Source: Mobilicoccus sp. (GTDB taxonomy: Bacteria; Actinomycetota; Actinomycetes; Actinomycetales; Dermatophilaceae). Taken from it: a DNA stretch of 37,722 nucleotides. Shown here piece after piece: positions 8,681 through 16,054 of the stretch (position 1 is the first letter of the stretch; every line of letters begins with the position of its first letter). The notes beneath the pieces are model-generated. The model did not search any database. It had not been told where the DNA came from and saw only the letters and a program-made list of their open reading frames with translations. The translations under genes were made by a program, and so were the position numbers. Location: contig JAUNTP010000010.1 of assembly GCA_030538585.1 (NCBI GenBank), positions 1 through 37,722 on the forward strand, given 5' to 3'.

Positions 8681-9061
8681 ATGACACGCACCGCGATCAC
8701 CTCCAAGGGGGGAGCCGCGATCGGACCGTACTCGCACGGCATCGACACCGGGACGCTCGTGTTTCTGTCGGGGCAGACGCCGGTGGATCCGGCCACCGGA
8801 GCGCTCATCGACGGGGACATCGGCGCACAGACCCGGCGCTGCCTGGACAACCTCGCCGCGGTGTTGGCCGCGGGCGGGCTCGGGATGGACGACGTCGTCA
8901 AGTGCAACGTGTACCTCACCGACATGGGCGACTTCGCGGCGATGAACGAGGCCTACGCGAGCTACTTCGCGACGCCTTACCCGGCCCGCACCACCGTCGC
9001 CGTCGCGGCCCTGCCCCTCGGCGCCCGCGTCGAGATCGAGCTGGTCGCCCAGCGGCCCTGA
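8681..9061 (+). CDS. ridA: RidA family reactive-intermediate deaminase
   Basis: Hydrolyses reactive enamine/imine intermediates released by pyridoxal-phosphate enzymes such as threonine dehydratase and so protects those enzymes. The protein has 126 residues, typical for the trimeric RidA/YjgF fold. Conserved stretches include AIGPYSHGI near residue 13-21, LSGQTPVDP, the KCNVYLTDM segment and the C-terminal PARTTVAVAALPLGARVEIE with the key Arg. ATG at 8681 begins the family N-terminus. The long in-frame reading upstream is antisense to the GNAT gene and is not used. It is followed by a convergent gene after 21 bases. Confidence 0.95.
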   Translation: MTRTAITSKGGAAIGPYSHGIDTGTLVFLSGQTPVDPATGALIDGDIGAQTRRCLDNLAAVLAAGGLGMDDVVKCNVYLTDMGDFAAMNEAYASYFATPYPARTTVAVAALPLGARVEIELVAQRP

Positions 9062-9082
9062 CGTCGTCGGCCTCGCCGCAGG

Positions 9083-10180
9083 TCAGGCGCGCACGTCGAC
9101 CTGGGCGGGGATGCCGACGTAGGTGACCTGGACGTTCAAGGGCTCGCGCATGGCCTGGTCGTAGGCCTCCTGCCCGCGCTCGGCCAGGGACGTGCGCGGC
9201 TGCCCGGAGCGTTCATCCTCGGTCTTGAGCTTGTCCTGATCGAGCAGCATCCCGGCCATCCGCATCGTGGCGAGCTTGCGGGCGAGCACGTCGATCTTCT
9301 TCAACTCGGGGGAATCGACGCCGTGCTTGTCCTCGGCGTCGGCGTACATCGCGCCGAGCATCGCCTTGTCGTCCTCCTGCAGCATCGGCACCAGGCCACC
9401 GATGCGGTGCTCGAACCTCTCGAACAGGTCGCGCGGGTCGTTCATCCGCCAGTCCGATTGCCACGGGTTCTCGGCCTTGACCTTGCGCATCTGCGCGGTC
9501 TTGACCTGCAACGACCCGTCACTGATCATCGCCGAGAGGAGGTCCGGGGTGCGGATCGGCAGGCCAGCTCCCCCGTCGGCCGAGCGCGCGGAACCCGACG
9601 GCGACAGCTCGTACAGCAAGCCCTCGAGGCGGCTGAGCCCGAGCGCGCCCCCGGCGCCCTTGCCCGGGTCGATCTGGCGCAGGACGAAGTCCGTCGGCAG
9701 GCCGGAGTCGCGCAGCGCCTGACTGCCGGCGATGCGTTGGGCGATCCGCTCGTTCGAGGGGTCGAAGAGGTGCACCAGTGGGTCGCCCGTCATCGTGAAC
9801 ATCGACCCGACGGTCGGCGCCCATTGCGGCCCGATCGTGCTGCGCCAGTTGCCCAGGTCGCGCGCAAGCGCGTCGATGTCACCCAGGTCGCGCCCCGTGA
9901 CCTGCGCGTGCTCGTAGAGATCGGCGACCATCGCCCGGTCGGCGGTGTTGAGAAAACCGGCCCACGTGCCGGTCGACGGGCGGCTGCTCTGGGTGTACGA
10001 AGGGAGCTTCGCGTCCGGGTCGGTGATCCCGAACAGCCGCTCCCGCAGCAGTTTCTCCCCGGAGACGATCGTCGGCGAGGCCTGCTGGGCGCCTGCCTGA
10101 TCGAGCGAGGTTCGCCCCGTCACGGTCGGCCACACGCCGATGGTCGATGCGCTGATCGCTGTCGAACCGGTGCTGATCAT
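9083..10180 (-). CDS. Uncharacterised 365-residue protein
   Basis: I do not recognise this family. The start is ATG at 10180, with an AGGAGGG ribosome site six bases upstream. It is rich in Ser/Thr at the N-terminus (first 40 residues) and has no signal peptide or membrane segment. The rest is predicted helical, with charged stretches such as DLFERFEHRIGGLVPMLQED, KKIDVLARKLATMRMAGMLL and a Gly/Ala-rich middle (GKGAGGALGLSRLEG). It ends with a short beta-like tail. It is a single-gene transcript, convergent with ridA. A loosely flagellar-sigma-like promoter lies upstream (see rejected items). Codon use matches neighbours, so it is likely a real gene, but function is unknown. Confidence 0.8.
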   Translation of the reverse strand: MISTGSTAISASTIGVWPTVTGRTSLDQAGAQQASPTIVSGEKLLRERLFGITDPDAKLPSYTQSSRPSTGTWAGFLNTADRAMVADLYEHAQVTGRDLGDIDALARDLGNWRSTIGPQWAPTVGSMFTMTGDPLVHLFDPSNERIAQRIAGSQALRDSGLPTDFVLRQIDPGKGAGGALGLSRLEGLLYELSPSGSARSADGGAGLPIRTPDLLSAMISDGSLQVKTAQMRKVKAENPWQSDWRMNDPRDLFERFEHRIGGLVPMLQEDDKAMLGAMYADAEDKHGVDSPELKKIDVLARKLATMRMAGMLLDQDKLKTEDERSGQPRTSLAERGQEAYDQAMREPLNVQVTYVGIPAQVDVRA

Positions 10181-10353
10181 GGGTGCCCTCCTTGGCTCCT
10201 GCGTGCATCCCGCCGTCCTGGCAGGCCGTCGACGCCGGGAGGGACTCAAAGGTCGACGCTCGTCGTCCTATCGTCACCGCCATCGCCCCACTGAGGCTTC
10301 CTGGACTGCTGTCCTGGCTCCTCACATGAGTGGCGGCGATCTTCGCCTGGGCG

Positions 10354-10431
10354 TCAGGGGCGGATGATCTCCTTGCCGGCGGCCTCCCAGGCGAGGATGC
10401 CGCCGTCGAGGTGGGCCGCGGAGCCCAGAAG
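10354..10431 (-). pseudogene. 3' stub of a rhodanese-domain (sulfurtransferase) gene
   Basis: Read on the minus strand, the last 25 codons before the TGA at 10354 encode AAHLDGGILAWEAAGKEI, the standard C-terminal end of a single-domain rhodanese. Similarity stops abruptly at about 10431, where a stop codon in the same frame is met and the fic upstream region begins. The rest of the gene, including the active-site Cys loop, is absent. This 10181-10493 gap otherwise holds only the dyad described separately and the upstream region of the 365-residue gene. Confidence 0.7.
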
Positions 10432-10435
10432 TCAA

Positions 10436-10475
10436 CCTAAACGCACCAATCGAGACCTTCATTGGTATGTTTAGG
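10436..10475. promoter_or_regulatory. Dyad upstream of fic, candidate operator
   Basis: Fifteen-base arms CCTAAACGCACCAAT (10436-10450) and ATTGGTATGTTTAGG (10461-10475) are inverted with 13 of 15 positions complementary, separated by 10 bases. It is conspicuously AT-richer than its surroundings and directly abuts the rhodanese stub. It could be a regulator-binding site, a cruciform or the end of a mobile piece. It covers the ATG at 10467, arguing that the true fic start is further down. Confidence 0.55.
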
Positions 10476-10493
10476 GCGATCTTTGGAGGTGTC

Positions 10494-11543
10494 GTGGAGT
10501 CCTTCGTCGTGATCGACGAGTTGCTGGCGTCTGTGCCGGGTTCGGTCGTGACGCGCCTGAGCCGCGTGGACGTCGGACGGGGCCGCGAAGACCTGTTCCG
10601 TCACCAACTGCCGTCGCTGCTCACCGAGCTGTCGACCCGGGCGCGCATCGAGTCCGTCACGGCCTCCAGTGCGTTGGAGGGCGTCGTCGTCGCAGACTCC
10701 AAACGTGCCCACAAGATCGTCGTCGACGGGGCGACCGTGCTGCGCAACCGCAGCGAGCAGGAGTTCGCCGGGTACCGCAGCACGCTCGATTACCTGTTCA
10801 CCCAGGAGTGGCGGCCGATGAACATCGGGCTCGTCCTCCACCTGCATCGGCTGCTGTACACGCACACGGCCATGCCGGCCGGCGCCTTCAAGACCGACGA
10901 TAACCTGGTCGTCGATCGGTCATCGGACGGTTCCGTCAATGTCCGTTTCCGCCCTGTGAGTGCCAACCGCACGGAGTACTACGTCCATGAACTGGTCGAA
11001 CGGTATGCCGCTGAGCAGGTGCGCGCGGCCCATCACCCGGTGCTCCTCGTCGGTCTGTTCGTCCTTGACCTGTTGACGATCCACCCGTTCGCCGACGGCA
11101 ACGGTCGCGTAGCCAGAGCCTTGACGAACGCGTTGCTCGCCGACTGTGGGTACGGAGTCGGCCGCTACGTGTCCCTGGAGCGGCAAATCGCCTCCACGGC
11201 CGAGGACTACTACGACAGTCTGCTTGCCTCTACTCGCGGCTGGCACACGCGCGAGCACGACCCGTGGCCGTGGCTGACCTACTTCACTGCGACCGTCATG
11301 GCCGCCTACGAGGATTTCGAGCAACGCGCCCTCACGCAGCCGGCGATGGGCACCAAACAGGATCGAGTGCGCGCGTGGGTGGTCGACATGGCTCCAGCCG
11401 TCTTCCGGTTGGCGGATGCGCGTAGCGCCCTACCTGGCATCAGTGACAACACCATCCGCCTCGTCCTGGAATCACTGAAGGCTGACGGGCGAGTCCGACC
11501 GGACGGCAGCGGGCGCGGCGCCGTGTGGCGCAAGTCCAGCTGA
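10494..11543 (+). CDS. Fic-family protein with N-terminal inhibitory motif (class II)
   Basis: Fic proteins transfer AMP (or another nucleotide-derived group) from ATP to a hydroxyl on target proteins. The active-site motif HPFADGNGR is at residues 197-205 and is complete (catalytic His, acidic/Asn and Arg). The inhibitory motif of the form S-x-x-x-E-G is present as SSALEG at 58-63, N-terminal to the Fic core, so the enzyme should be self-inhibited without a separate antitoxin. A C-terminal region of about 80 residues resembles the winged helix often found in Fic/DOC proteins. GTG at 10494 follows GGAGG by four bases; the alternative ATG at 10467 lies inside the dyad. Targets are unknown. Confidence 0.9.
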   Translation: MESFVVIDELLASVPGSVVTRLSRVDVGRGREDLFRHQLPSLLTELSTRARIESVTASSALEGVVVADSKRAHKIVVDGATVLRNRSEQEFAGYRSTLDYLFTQEWRPMNIGLVLHLHRLLYTHTAMPAGAFKTDDNLVVDRSSDGSVNVRFRPVSANRTEYYVHELVERYAAEQVRAAHHPVLLVGLFVLDLLTIHPFADGNGRVARALTNALLADCGYGVGRYVSLERQIASTAEDYYDSLLASTRGWHTREHDPWPWLTYFTATVMAAYEDFEQRALTQPAMGTKQDRVRAWVVDMAPAVFRLADARSALPGISDNTIRLVLESLKADGRVRPDGSGRGAVWRKSS

Positions 11544-11655
11544 GCACTCAGGGTCGGCCGCGCACACCACGATGGCAGGAGCGACATTCCGGGCTACAGA
11601 TGCCGTGCGGCTCGGACGGGGACCGGGAACGTGCTCGCAACACGGCCACGTCCTC

Positions 11656-12153
11656 TCAACCGCGGGTCAGCGACAGCTTGGAGGTGCTCATCCAGTCGAT
11701 GGCGTTATCGGCGGCTACCTGGGCGTCGAGGCGTTCGGCGATCGACTTCGGGAACGGCGCCACCCGGCGGGTGTCGGCCGCGACATGCAGCGAGACGCTC
11801 TCGAACGTGCCCGCCAGTTCGTCACGCGTCTCGTTGACGAGGTAGATCATCATCTGCACGGCCTTGTCGGTGCGGGCGATGAACCGCACGCGGGAGGCGA
11901 GCGTGTCTCCCACGTGCACCTCGCGCAGATAGCGCAGATGGTGCTCGACGTCGAAGATCATGGCCGTCCCGGCGAGCGCATCATCGGGGCCGAGCCCGAA
12001 GCGGCCCAGGTAGTCCCAGCCGTGATCGTTGTAGATCTGCATGTAGGGAGCGATGTTCATGTGCCCGTTCGCGTCGACGTACTCCTGCGGCACCACCGTC
12101 CGCCCGGCACACGGCAACGCGGCCACCTGCGGCACGCTCGGGATCGACGTCAT
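11656..12153 (-). CDS. Hotdog-fold acyl-CoA thioesterase (4HBT-like)
   Basis: This 165-residue single hotdog domain would hydrolyse an acyl-CoA thioester. The signature EYVDANGHMNIAPYM near residue 24-38 is the 4-hydroxybenzoyl-CoA-thioesterase-like motif, with the catalytic acidic residue and the helix start. The later segments HHLRYLREVHVGDTL and the long second strand set agree with the fold. It is the last gene of the hydrogenase operon: its ATG at 12153 overlaps the preceding stop by four bases. No known step of hydrogenase assembly needs a thioesterase, so it may simply ride on the transcript. The substrate is unknown. Confidence 0.85.
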   Translation of the reverse strand: MTSIPSVPQVAALPCAGRTVVPQEYVDANGHMNIAPYMQIYNDHGWDYLGRFGLGPDDALAGTAMIFDVEHHLRYLREVHVGDTLASRVRFIARTDKAVQMMIYLVNETRDELAGTFESVSLHVAADTRRVAPFPKSIAERLDAQVAADNAIDWMSTSKLSLTRG

Positions 12154-12905
12154 CGTTCCTCCTCGGTCTGCCCTGTCAGGCGTGGGGCGCAGGCGGTGAG
12201 CTGCCAGGTCGTCACCCGCTCCAGATGGGCCAGACGCTCGGGGGTGAGCACCTCGACCGCGGCGTCCCAGTGGATGGCGACGACATCGCCGACGTCGGCG
12301 CCCGACCAGCCGGGGGCGATGACCCGCTCGACCGGCCCACCCAACGCCAGCGCCCCGTCGAGCACCAACCGCGGGCCGCGCACGAGCAGGCCGTCGTCGC
12401 GGACCTCGATCACCTCGCCCCAGCCGATGCGGCACGACTCCAACACGGTGAGCGGCTCGGGGCGGCCCGTCGCCAGCAGCCGCGACCACGGATACACCCC
12501 GAACACGTGGAACGCGTGCGTGGGCGCCGCCTCGACGAGCAGGTCGGGGGTGAGGTGGGTCCACATCGGCCCCGCGATGGGCGCGATGCGCTCCAGCAGC
12601 GCCTCACCGAACGCGCGCCGGTCGATCGAGGCGAGCAGGTCCGAGCCCGTCCAGTAGGCCCGCACGACCTCCTCGGCGAGCGGGTCGAGACCGGACATGG
12701 CGCCGATGACCTGCTGATACGGCCACGCCCCCGTGAACGCGGCCGCTACCCGAGCCACCTGCCCCGGCTCCACGGACTCCCCGGCCGCCACGCGGGCGAG
12801 GACCGCGCCGGTCGGCGGGCCGCAGTACCCGAGCGCGTTCGGGGAGTGCGCGTAGCGGGCGAACAGCGCCCGACCGCGCTCGTCACCCGCGAGTGAATCA
12901 GGCAC
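12150..12905 (-). CDS. Hydrogenase-locus protein of unknown function (DUF6390-like)
   Basis: A 251-residue cytoplasmic protein. From memory it resembles the DUF6390 family, but this was not checked. Near the N-terminus it has FARYAHSPNALGYCGPP, the most conserved-looking block. The middle is helical (AYWTGSDLLASIDRRAFGEALLERI), then TPDLLVEAAPTHAFHVFGVYPW. The last 80 residues form a small beta-rich domain resembling the OB-like folds of carrier chaperones. GTG at 12905 overlaps the hypD stop by eight bases; longer readings upstream lie inside hypD. Its position between hypD and the thioesterase suggests a role in hydrogenase biogenesis or regulation, by inference only. Confidence 0.75.
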   Translation of the reverse strand: MPDSLAGDERGRALFARYAHSPNALGYCGPPTGAVLARVAAGESVEPGQVARVAAAFTGAWPYQQVIGAMSGLDPLAEEVVRAYWTGSDLLASIDRRAFGEALLERIAPIAGPMWTHLTPDLLVEAAPTHAFHVFGVYPWSRLLATGRPEPLTVLESCRIGWGEVIEVRDDGLLVRGPRLVLDGALALGGPVERVIAPGWSGADVGDVVAIHWDAAVEVLTPERLAHLERVTTWQLTACAPRLTGQTEEER

Positions 12906-14010
12906 CGGCCCGGGCCAGACGGCCGTAGGTGTAGTACGCCGCGCACGCCCCCTCGGGGGACACCATGCATGTGCCGATCGGCGTCTGCGGGGTGCAGGCC
13001 GTGCCGAACACGCCGCACTCCCACGGCTTGATGGCACCGATGAGCACCTCGCCGCACTGGCAGGCGGGCGCGTCCTCGACGCGGTCCCCGGGCACGGCGT
13101 AGCGCTGCTCGGCGTCGAACTCGGCGTAGTCGGGGTGCACGCCGAGGCCGGAGTGCGGAATGTGGCCGAGGCCGCGCCATTCGAACGTCTCCCGGGGCGT
13201 GAGCGTCGCCGCCATGAGGGCGAGCGCGGCCGGGTTCCCCTCGGGCCGCACCACGCGGCCGTACTGGTTCTCCACCTCCGCGCGTGCCTCGGTGAGTTGC
13301 CTCAGGAGCATGTGGATCGACTGGAGCACATCGAGCGGCTCGAACCCGGCGACGACGACGGGCGCTCCGTACTCCCGCGCCGCGAACTGAAACGGCTGCA
13401 GGCCGACGACGGTCGCGACGTGTCCGGGACCGACGAAGCCGTCGATGCGGCGCCGGGGGTCGGCGAGGATCGCGCGCATCGGCGGCTCGATCGTCACGTG
13501 GTTGGCGAACACGCTGAAGTTGCTCACCCCCTGCTCCCGAGCGCGGTGCAGCGTCACGGCCGTGGAGGGGGCTGTCGTCTCGAACCCGACAGCGAAGAAC
13601 ACGACCGGCCGATCGGGATTCTCGACGGCGATGCGCAGCGCATCGAGCGGGGAGTACACGAAGCGCACGTCGGCGCCCCGGGCCTTGGCCTCCAGCAGGC
13701 TGCCGTTCGTGCCGGGCACCCGCATCATGTCGCCGAAGCACGTGAAGATGACGTCGGGCTGCTCGGCCAGCCACAGCGCGTCGTCGATGCGCCCCATCGG
13801 GATGATGCACACCGGGCAGCCCGGCCCGTGGATCATCTCGACCTCCTCGGGCAGCAGGTGCTCCAGGCCGTGCCGGTAGATCGTGTGCGTGTGCCCGCCG
13901 CAGATCTCCATGAGCGCGTAGCGACGGTCGCTGCCGCGCACGAGGTCACCGATGCGCTCGACGAGCACCTTCGCGGCGGCCGGGTCGCGGAACTCGTCGA
14001 CGAACTTCAT
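12898..14010 (-). CDS. hypD: Hydrogenase maturation factor HypD
   Basis: HypD is the iron-sulfur scaffold on which HypC-bound Fe receives its two CN and one CO ligands. At 370 residues it is of normal length. All signature blocks are present: EICGGHTH near residue 36, the GPGCPVC block at about 62-69, FFAVGFETTAP, the GPGHVATVVG loop, and the C-terminal cluster region CQCGEVLIGAIKPWEC with the following GTACTP and GTCMVSPEGACAAYY stretches holding the [4Fe-4S] cysteines. Its ATG at 14010 overlaps the stop of the preceding hypC by four bases. Confidence 0.97.
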   Translation of the reverse strand: MKFVDEFRDPAAAKVLVERIGDLVRGSDRRYALMEICGGHTHTIYRHGLEHLLPEEVEMIHGPGCPVCIIPMGRIDDALWLAEQPDVIFTCFGDMMRVPGTNGSLLEAKARGADVRFVYSPLDALRIAVENPDRPVVFFAVGFETTAPSTAVTLHRAREQGVSNFSVFANHVTIEPPMRAILADPRRRIDGFVGPGHVATVVGLQPFQFAAREYGAPVVVAGFEPLDVLQSIHMLLRQLTEARAEVENQYGRVVRPEGNPAALALMAATLTPRETFEWRGLGHIPHSGLGVHPDYAEFDAEQRYAVPGDRVEDAPACQCGEVLIGAIKPWECGVFGTACTPQTPIGTCMVSPEGACAAYYTYGRLARAGA

Positions 14011-14309
14011 CGGACCCCCTCGGCAGTTGCGGGCAGATCCTCGGGGATGTCACCGGCGAACGCGGCGACCTCCTCGTCATAGACGTCCCCGAGGCGCCGC
14101 AACGCCTCGACGGTGGCGGCGGCCTCGGCCTCGTCGATGACCGACATGGCGAAGCCGACGTGGACGAGCACCCAGTCCCCGTCGCCGATGGGGGTGCCGT
14201 TGAGCAGCGCGGTGCTCACGGCGCGGCGTACACCGCTGACGTCGACGGTGGCGCTCTGGGCGCTCTCGTCGACGGGGCCGACGATCAGCCCGGGGATTCC
14301 GAGGCACAT
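14007..14309 (-). CDS. hypC: Hydrogenase maturation chaperone HypC (single-domain)
   Basis: This 100-residue HypC/HybG/HupF chaperone carries the Fe(CN)2CO group from HypD to the large-subunit precursor. It begins MCLGIPG, with the essential Cys2, followed by the OB-type barrel including the GDGDWVLVHVGFAMSVID segment, and ends in a helix. ATG at 14309 starts 31 bases after the hypE stop; the stop overlaps hypD. It is the ordinary-sized one of two HypC-type proteins in this operon, the other being the 181-residue protein at 15429-15974. Confidence 0.95.
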   Translation of the reverse strand: MCLGIPGLIVGPVDESAQSATVDVSGVRRAVSTALLNGTPIGDGDWVLVHVGFAMSVIDEAEAAATVEALRRLGDVYDEEVAAFAGDIPEDLPATAEGVR

Positions 14310-14340
14310 GGTGTCTCCTAGGTGTTCAGATCGTGACGGG

Positions 14341-15432
14341 TCAGCAGATGCGCGGGAGGGGGTCGCCGACGAGCGGCTCGACCATGCGTAGCCCGCCGTA
14401 GGGCGTGGCGAGGGTGACCTGGGCCGGCGGGTCGACGCCGATGCGACCGACGACCGCGGCCTCGGCGCCACCGGGCAGGGCACGCAGCGCCGCGACGGCG
14501 GCATCGGCCTCGTCGGCGGGCACGACCGCGACGAAGCAGCCCTCGTTGGCGACGTAGAGGGGGTCGATGCCGAGGATGTCGCAGGCGCCCGCGACCACGG
14601 GCGCGACCGGCAGGTCGGCCTCGGCCAACTCGACCGACAGACCGGTGTCGCGGGCAAGTTCGCAGGCGACGGTGCCGAGGCCGCCGCGAGTCGCATCCCG
14701 CATCCATGCCGTGCCTGGCGCGGCCTCCAACAGGGCCTCGACGAGGTGGTGGACGGCGCGGGTGTCGCTGCGCAGCTCGGGAGCCTCCAGCCCCAGACCG
14801 CCCCGAGCGAGCATGACGGCCATGCCGTGCGCCCCGATGGCCCCGGAGACGAGCAGCACGTCGCCGTCGCGGACGCGGTGAGCGCCGAGGTCGCGCCCGC
14901 TCGGCACGACACCGACGCCGGCAGTCGTGATGTAGAGGCGGTCGGCGGCGCCGCGCGGCACGACCTTGGTGTCGCCGGTGACGATCGTGACACCGGCCTC
15001 GCGCGCCGCACTCGCCATGTCGTCGACGATGCGACGCAGGTCGGCGATCGGCAGGCCCTCTTCGAGCACGAACGCCGCCGAGAGCCACCGCGGCTGCGCA
15101 CCGCTCACGGCCAGGTCGTTGATGGTGCCGTGGACAGCGAGGTGACCGATGGATCCGCCGGGAAACTCGATCGGCTGCACGACGTAGGAGTCGGTCGTCA
15201 GCGCGACCCGCCCGGTCGGCGCGTCGAGCAGGGCCGCGTCGCCCAGGGTGGCGAGGGGATGGCTCGTGTCGTCACCGCGGAAGGCGTCGACGAAGACGTT
15301 CTCGACCAGCGCCGCCGAGGCGATTCCGCCTGCCCCGTGGGCGGTCGTCACGACCTCCTCGATGAGCCGCGGCCCGCGGGCGCGCACCCGCTCGATGCGG
15401 GCGATGGCGGCGTGCTCGTCGGCCGGCCTCAT
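14341..15432 (-). CDS. hypE: Hydrogenase maturation factor HypE
   Basis: HypE dehydrates the carbamoyl group that HypF places on its C-terminal cysteine to make the cyanide ligand. The 363-residue protein belongs to the AIR-synthase-like ATP-binding fold and ends in PRIC, so the essential C-terminal Cys363 is present. Motifs include HGAGG near residue 32, the TTDSYVVQPIEFPGGSIGHL block at about 78-97 with the VHGTINDLAV helix, VTGDTKVV and RDATRGGLGT. The ATG at 15432 overlaps the stop of the upstream double-domain HypC by four bases. Confidence 0.97.
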   Translation of the reverse strand: MRPADEHAAIARIERVRARGPRLIEEVVTTAHGAGGIASAALVENVFVDAFRGDDTSHPLATLGDAALLDAPTGRVALTTDSYVVQPIEFPGGSIGHLAVHGTINDLAVSGAQPRWLSAAFVLEEGLPIADLRRIVDDMASAAREAGVTIVTGDTKVVPRGAADRLYITTAGVGVVPSGRDLGAHRVRDGDVLLVSGAIGAHGMAVMLARGGLGLEAPELRSDTRAVHHLVEALLEAAPGTAWMRDATRGGLGTVACELARDTGLSVELAEADLPVAPVVAGACDILGIDPLYVANEGCFVAVVPADEADAAVAALRALPGGAEAAVVGRIGVDPPAQVTLATPYGGLRMVEPLVGDPLPRIC

Positions 15433-15974
15433 GCGGGCTCCTCCACGGTGACGCGCTCGACCGAACCGGCCGGGAGGGCGGTGATGGCGACGCCGGCGTG
15501 GATGAGGACGACGTCACCGGGGCTGACGGGTCCGACGACGGTGACGTCGACGTCCTCCTCACCGCACTCGGTGCGCACCCGGGCGGGACTGAACGGGTCG
15601 GAGGGAGCCGCGAGGACGACCCCTTCACGCCCCTCGTCCGAGCACGTCGTGCACGACGCGCTCGAGGGGGCGGCGGGCTCCGGGCTGGCGGCCTGAGCGA
15701 TCTGGGCGTCGAGGTCGGCCAGCGTCGCGTCGAGGCTCGGGAACTCCTCCAGCAGGCCGGTGTCGGCCATGAGGCGGATCGTCTCGGCGGCCTGCTCGAC
15801 CGACAGCGTGCTCATGACGTTGCCCAGATGGGCGAGCACGTAGTCCCCCACCGCGACGTCGGGCACGAAATCGATTCCCACGACACGACGTTCGCCGACG
15901 ACGTCGATCTCAGCCCGTCGCGCCGGCCCCTCGGAGAACACCGACACGACTCGACCGGGGATTCCCAGACACAT
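15429..15974 (-). CDS. Extended HypC-like protein, two OB-like domains
   Basis: A 181-residue protein starting MCLGIPGRVV (HypC signature with Cys2) and continuing as a normal HypC domain to about residue 80. After a linker with SCTTCSDEG (about 110-118) comes a second beta-rich stretch, residues about 120-180, whose SPGDVVLIHAGVAITAL resembles the VGDYVLAHLGNVMSTL segment of the first domain. It looks like a tandem HypC with the second copy lacking the MCLGIPG start. It could be a chaperone specialised for this hydrogenase or a delivery partner. It follows hypF by 80 bases and overlaps hypE. The second-domain assignment is inference from this internal similarity. Confidence 0.85.
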   Translation of the reverse strand: MCLGIPGRVVSVFSEGPARRAEIDVVGERRVVGIDFVPDVAVGDYVLAHLGNVMSTLSVEQAAETIRLMADTGLLEEFPSLDATLADLDAQIAQAASPEPAAPSSASCTTCSDEGREGVVLAAPSDPFSPARVRTECGEEDVDVTVVGPVSPGDVVLIHAGVAITALPAGSVERVTVEEPA

Positions 15975-16054
15975 CCGACCACCACCTTCTTCCTGCAGCG
16001 ATGGTCCCAGACGATTCCCGTCCACGGGAGCATCACCGTCGACGACGCTCCACC

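Noticed and set aside
10270-10302. CTCA-N16-GACGATAG on the minus strand upstream of the 365-residue gene, like a flagellar (sigma-28 type) promoter
   Set aside because: Spacing and one -10 base deviate from the usual form, no flagellar genes are nearby, and such short matches arise by chance.
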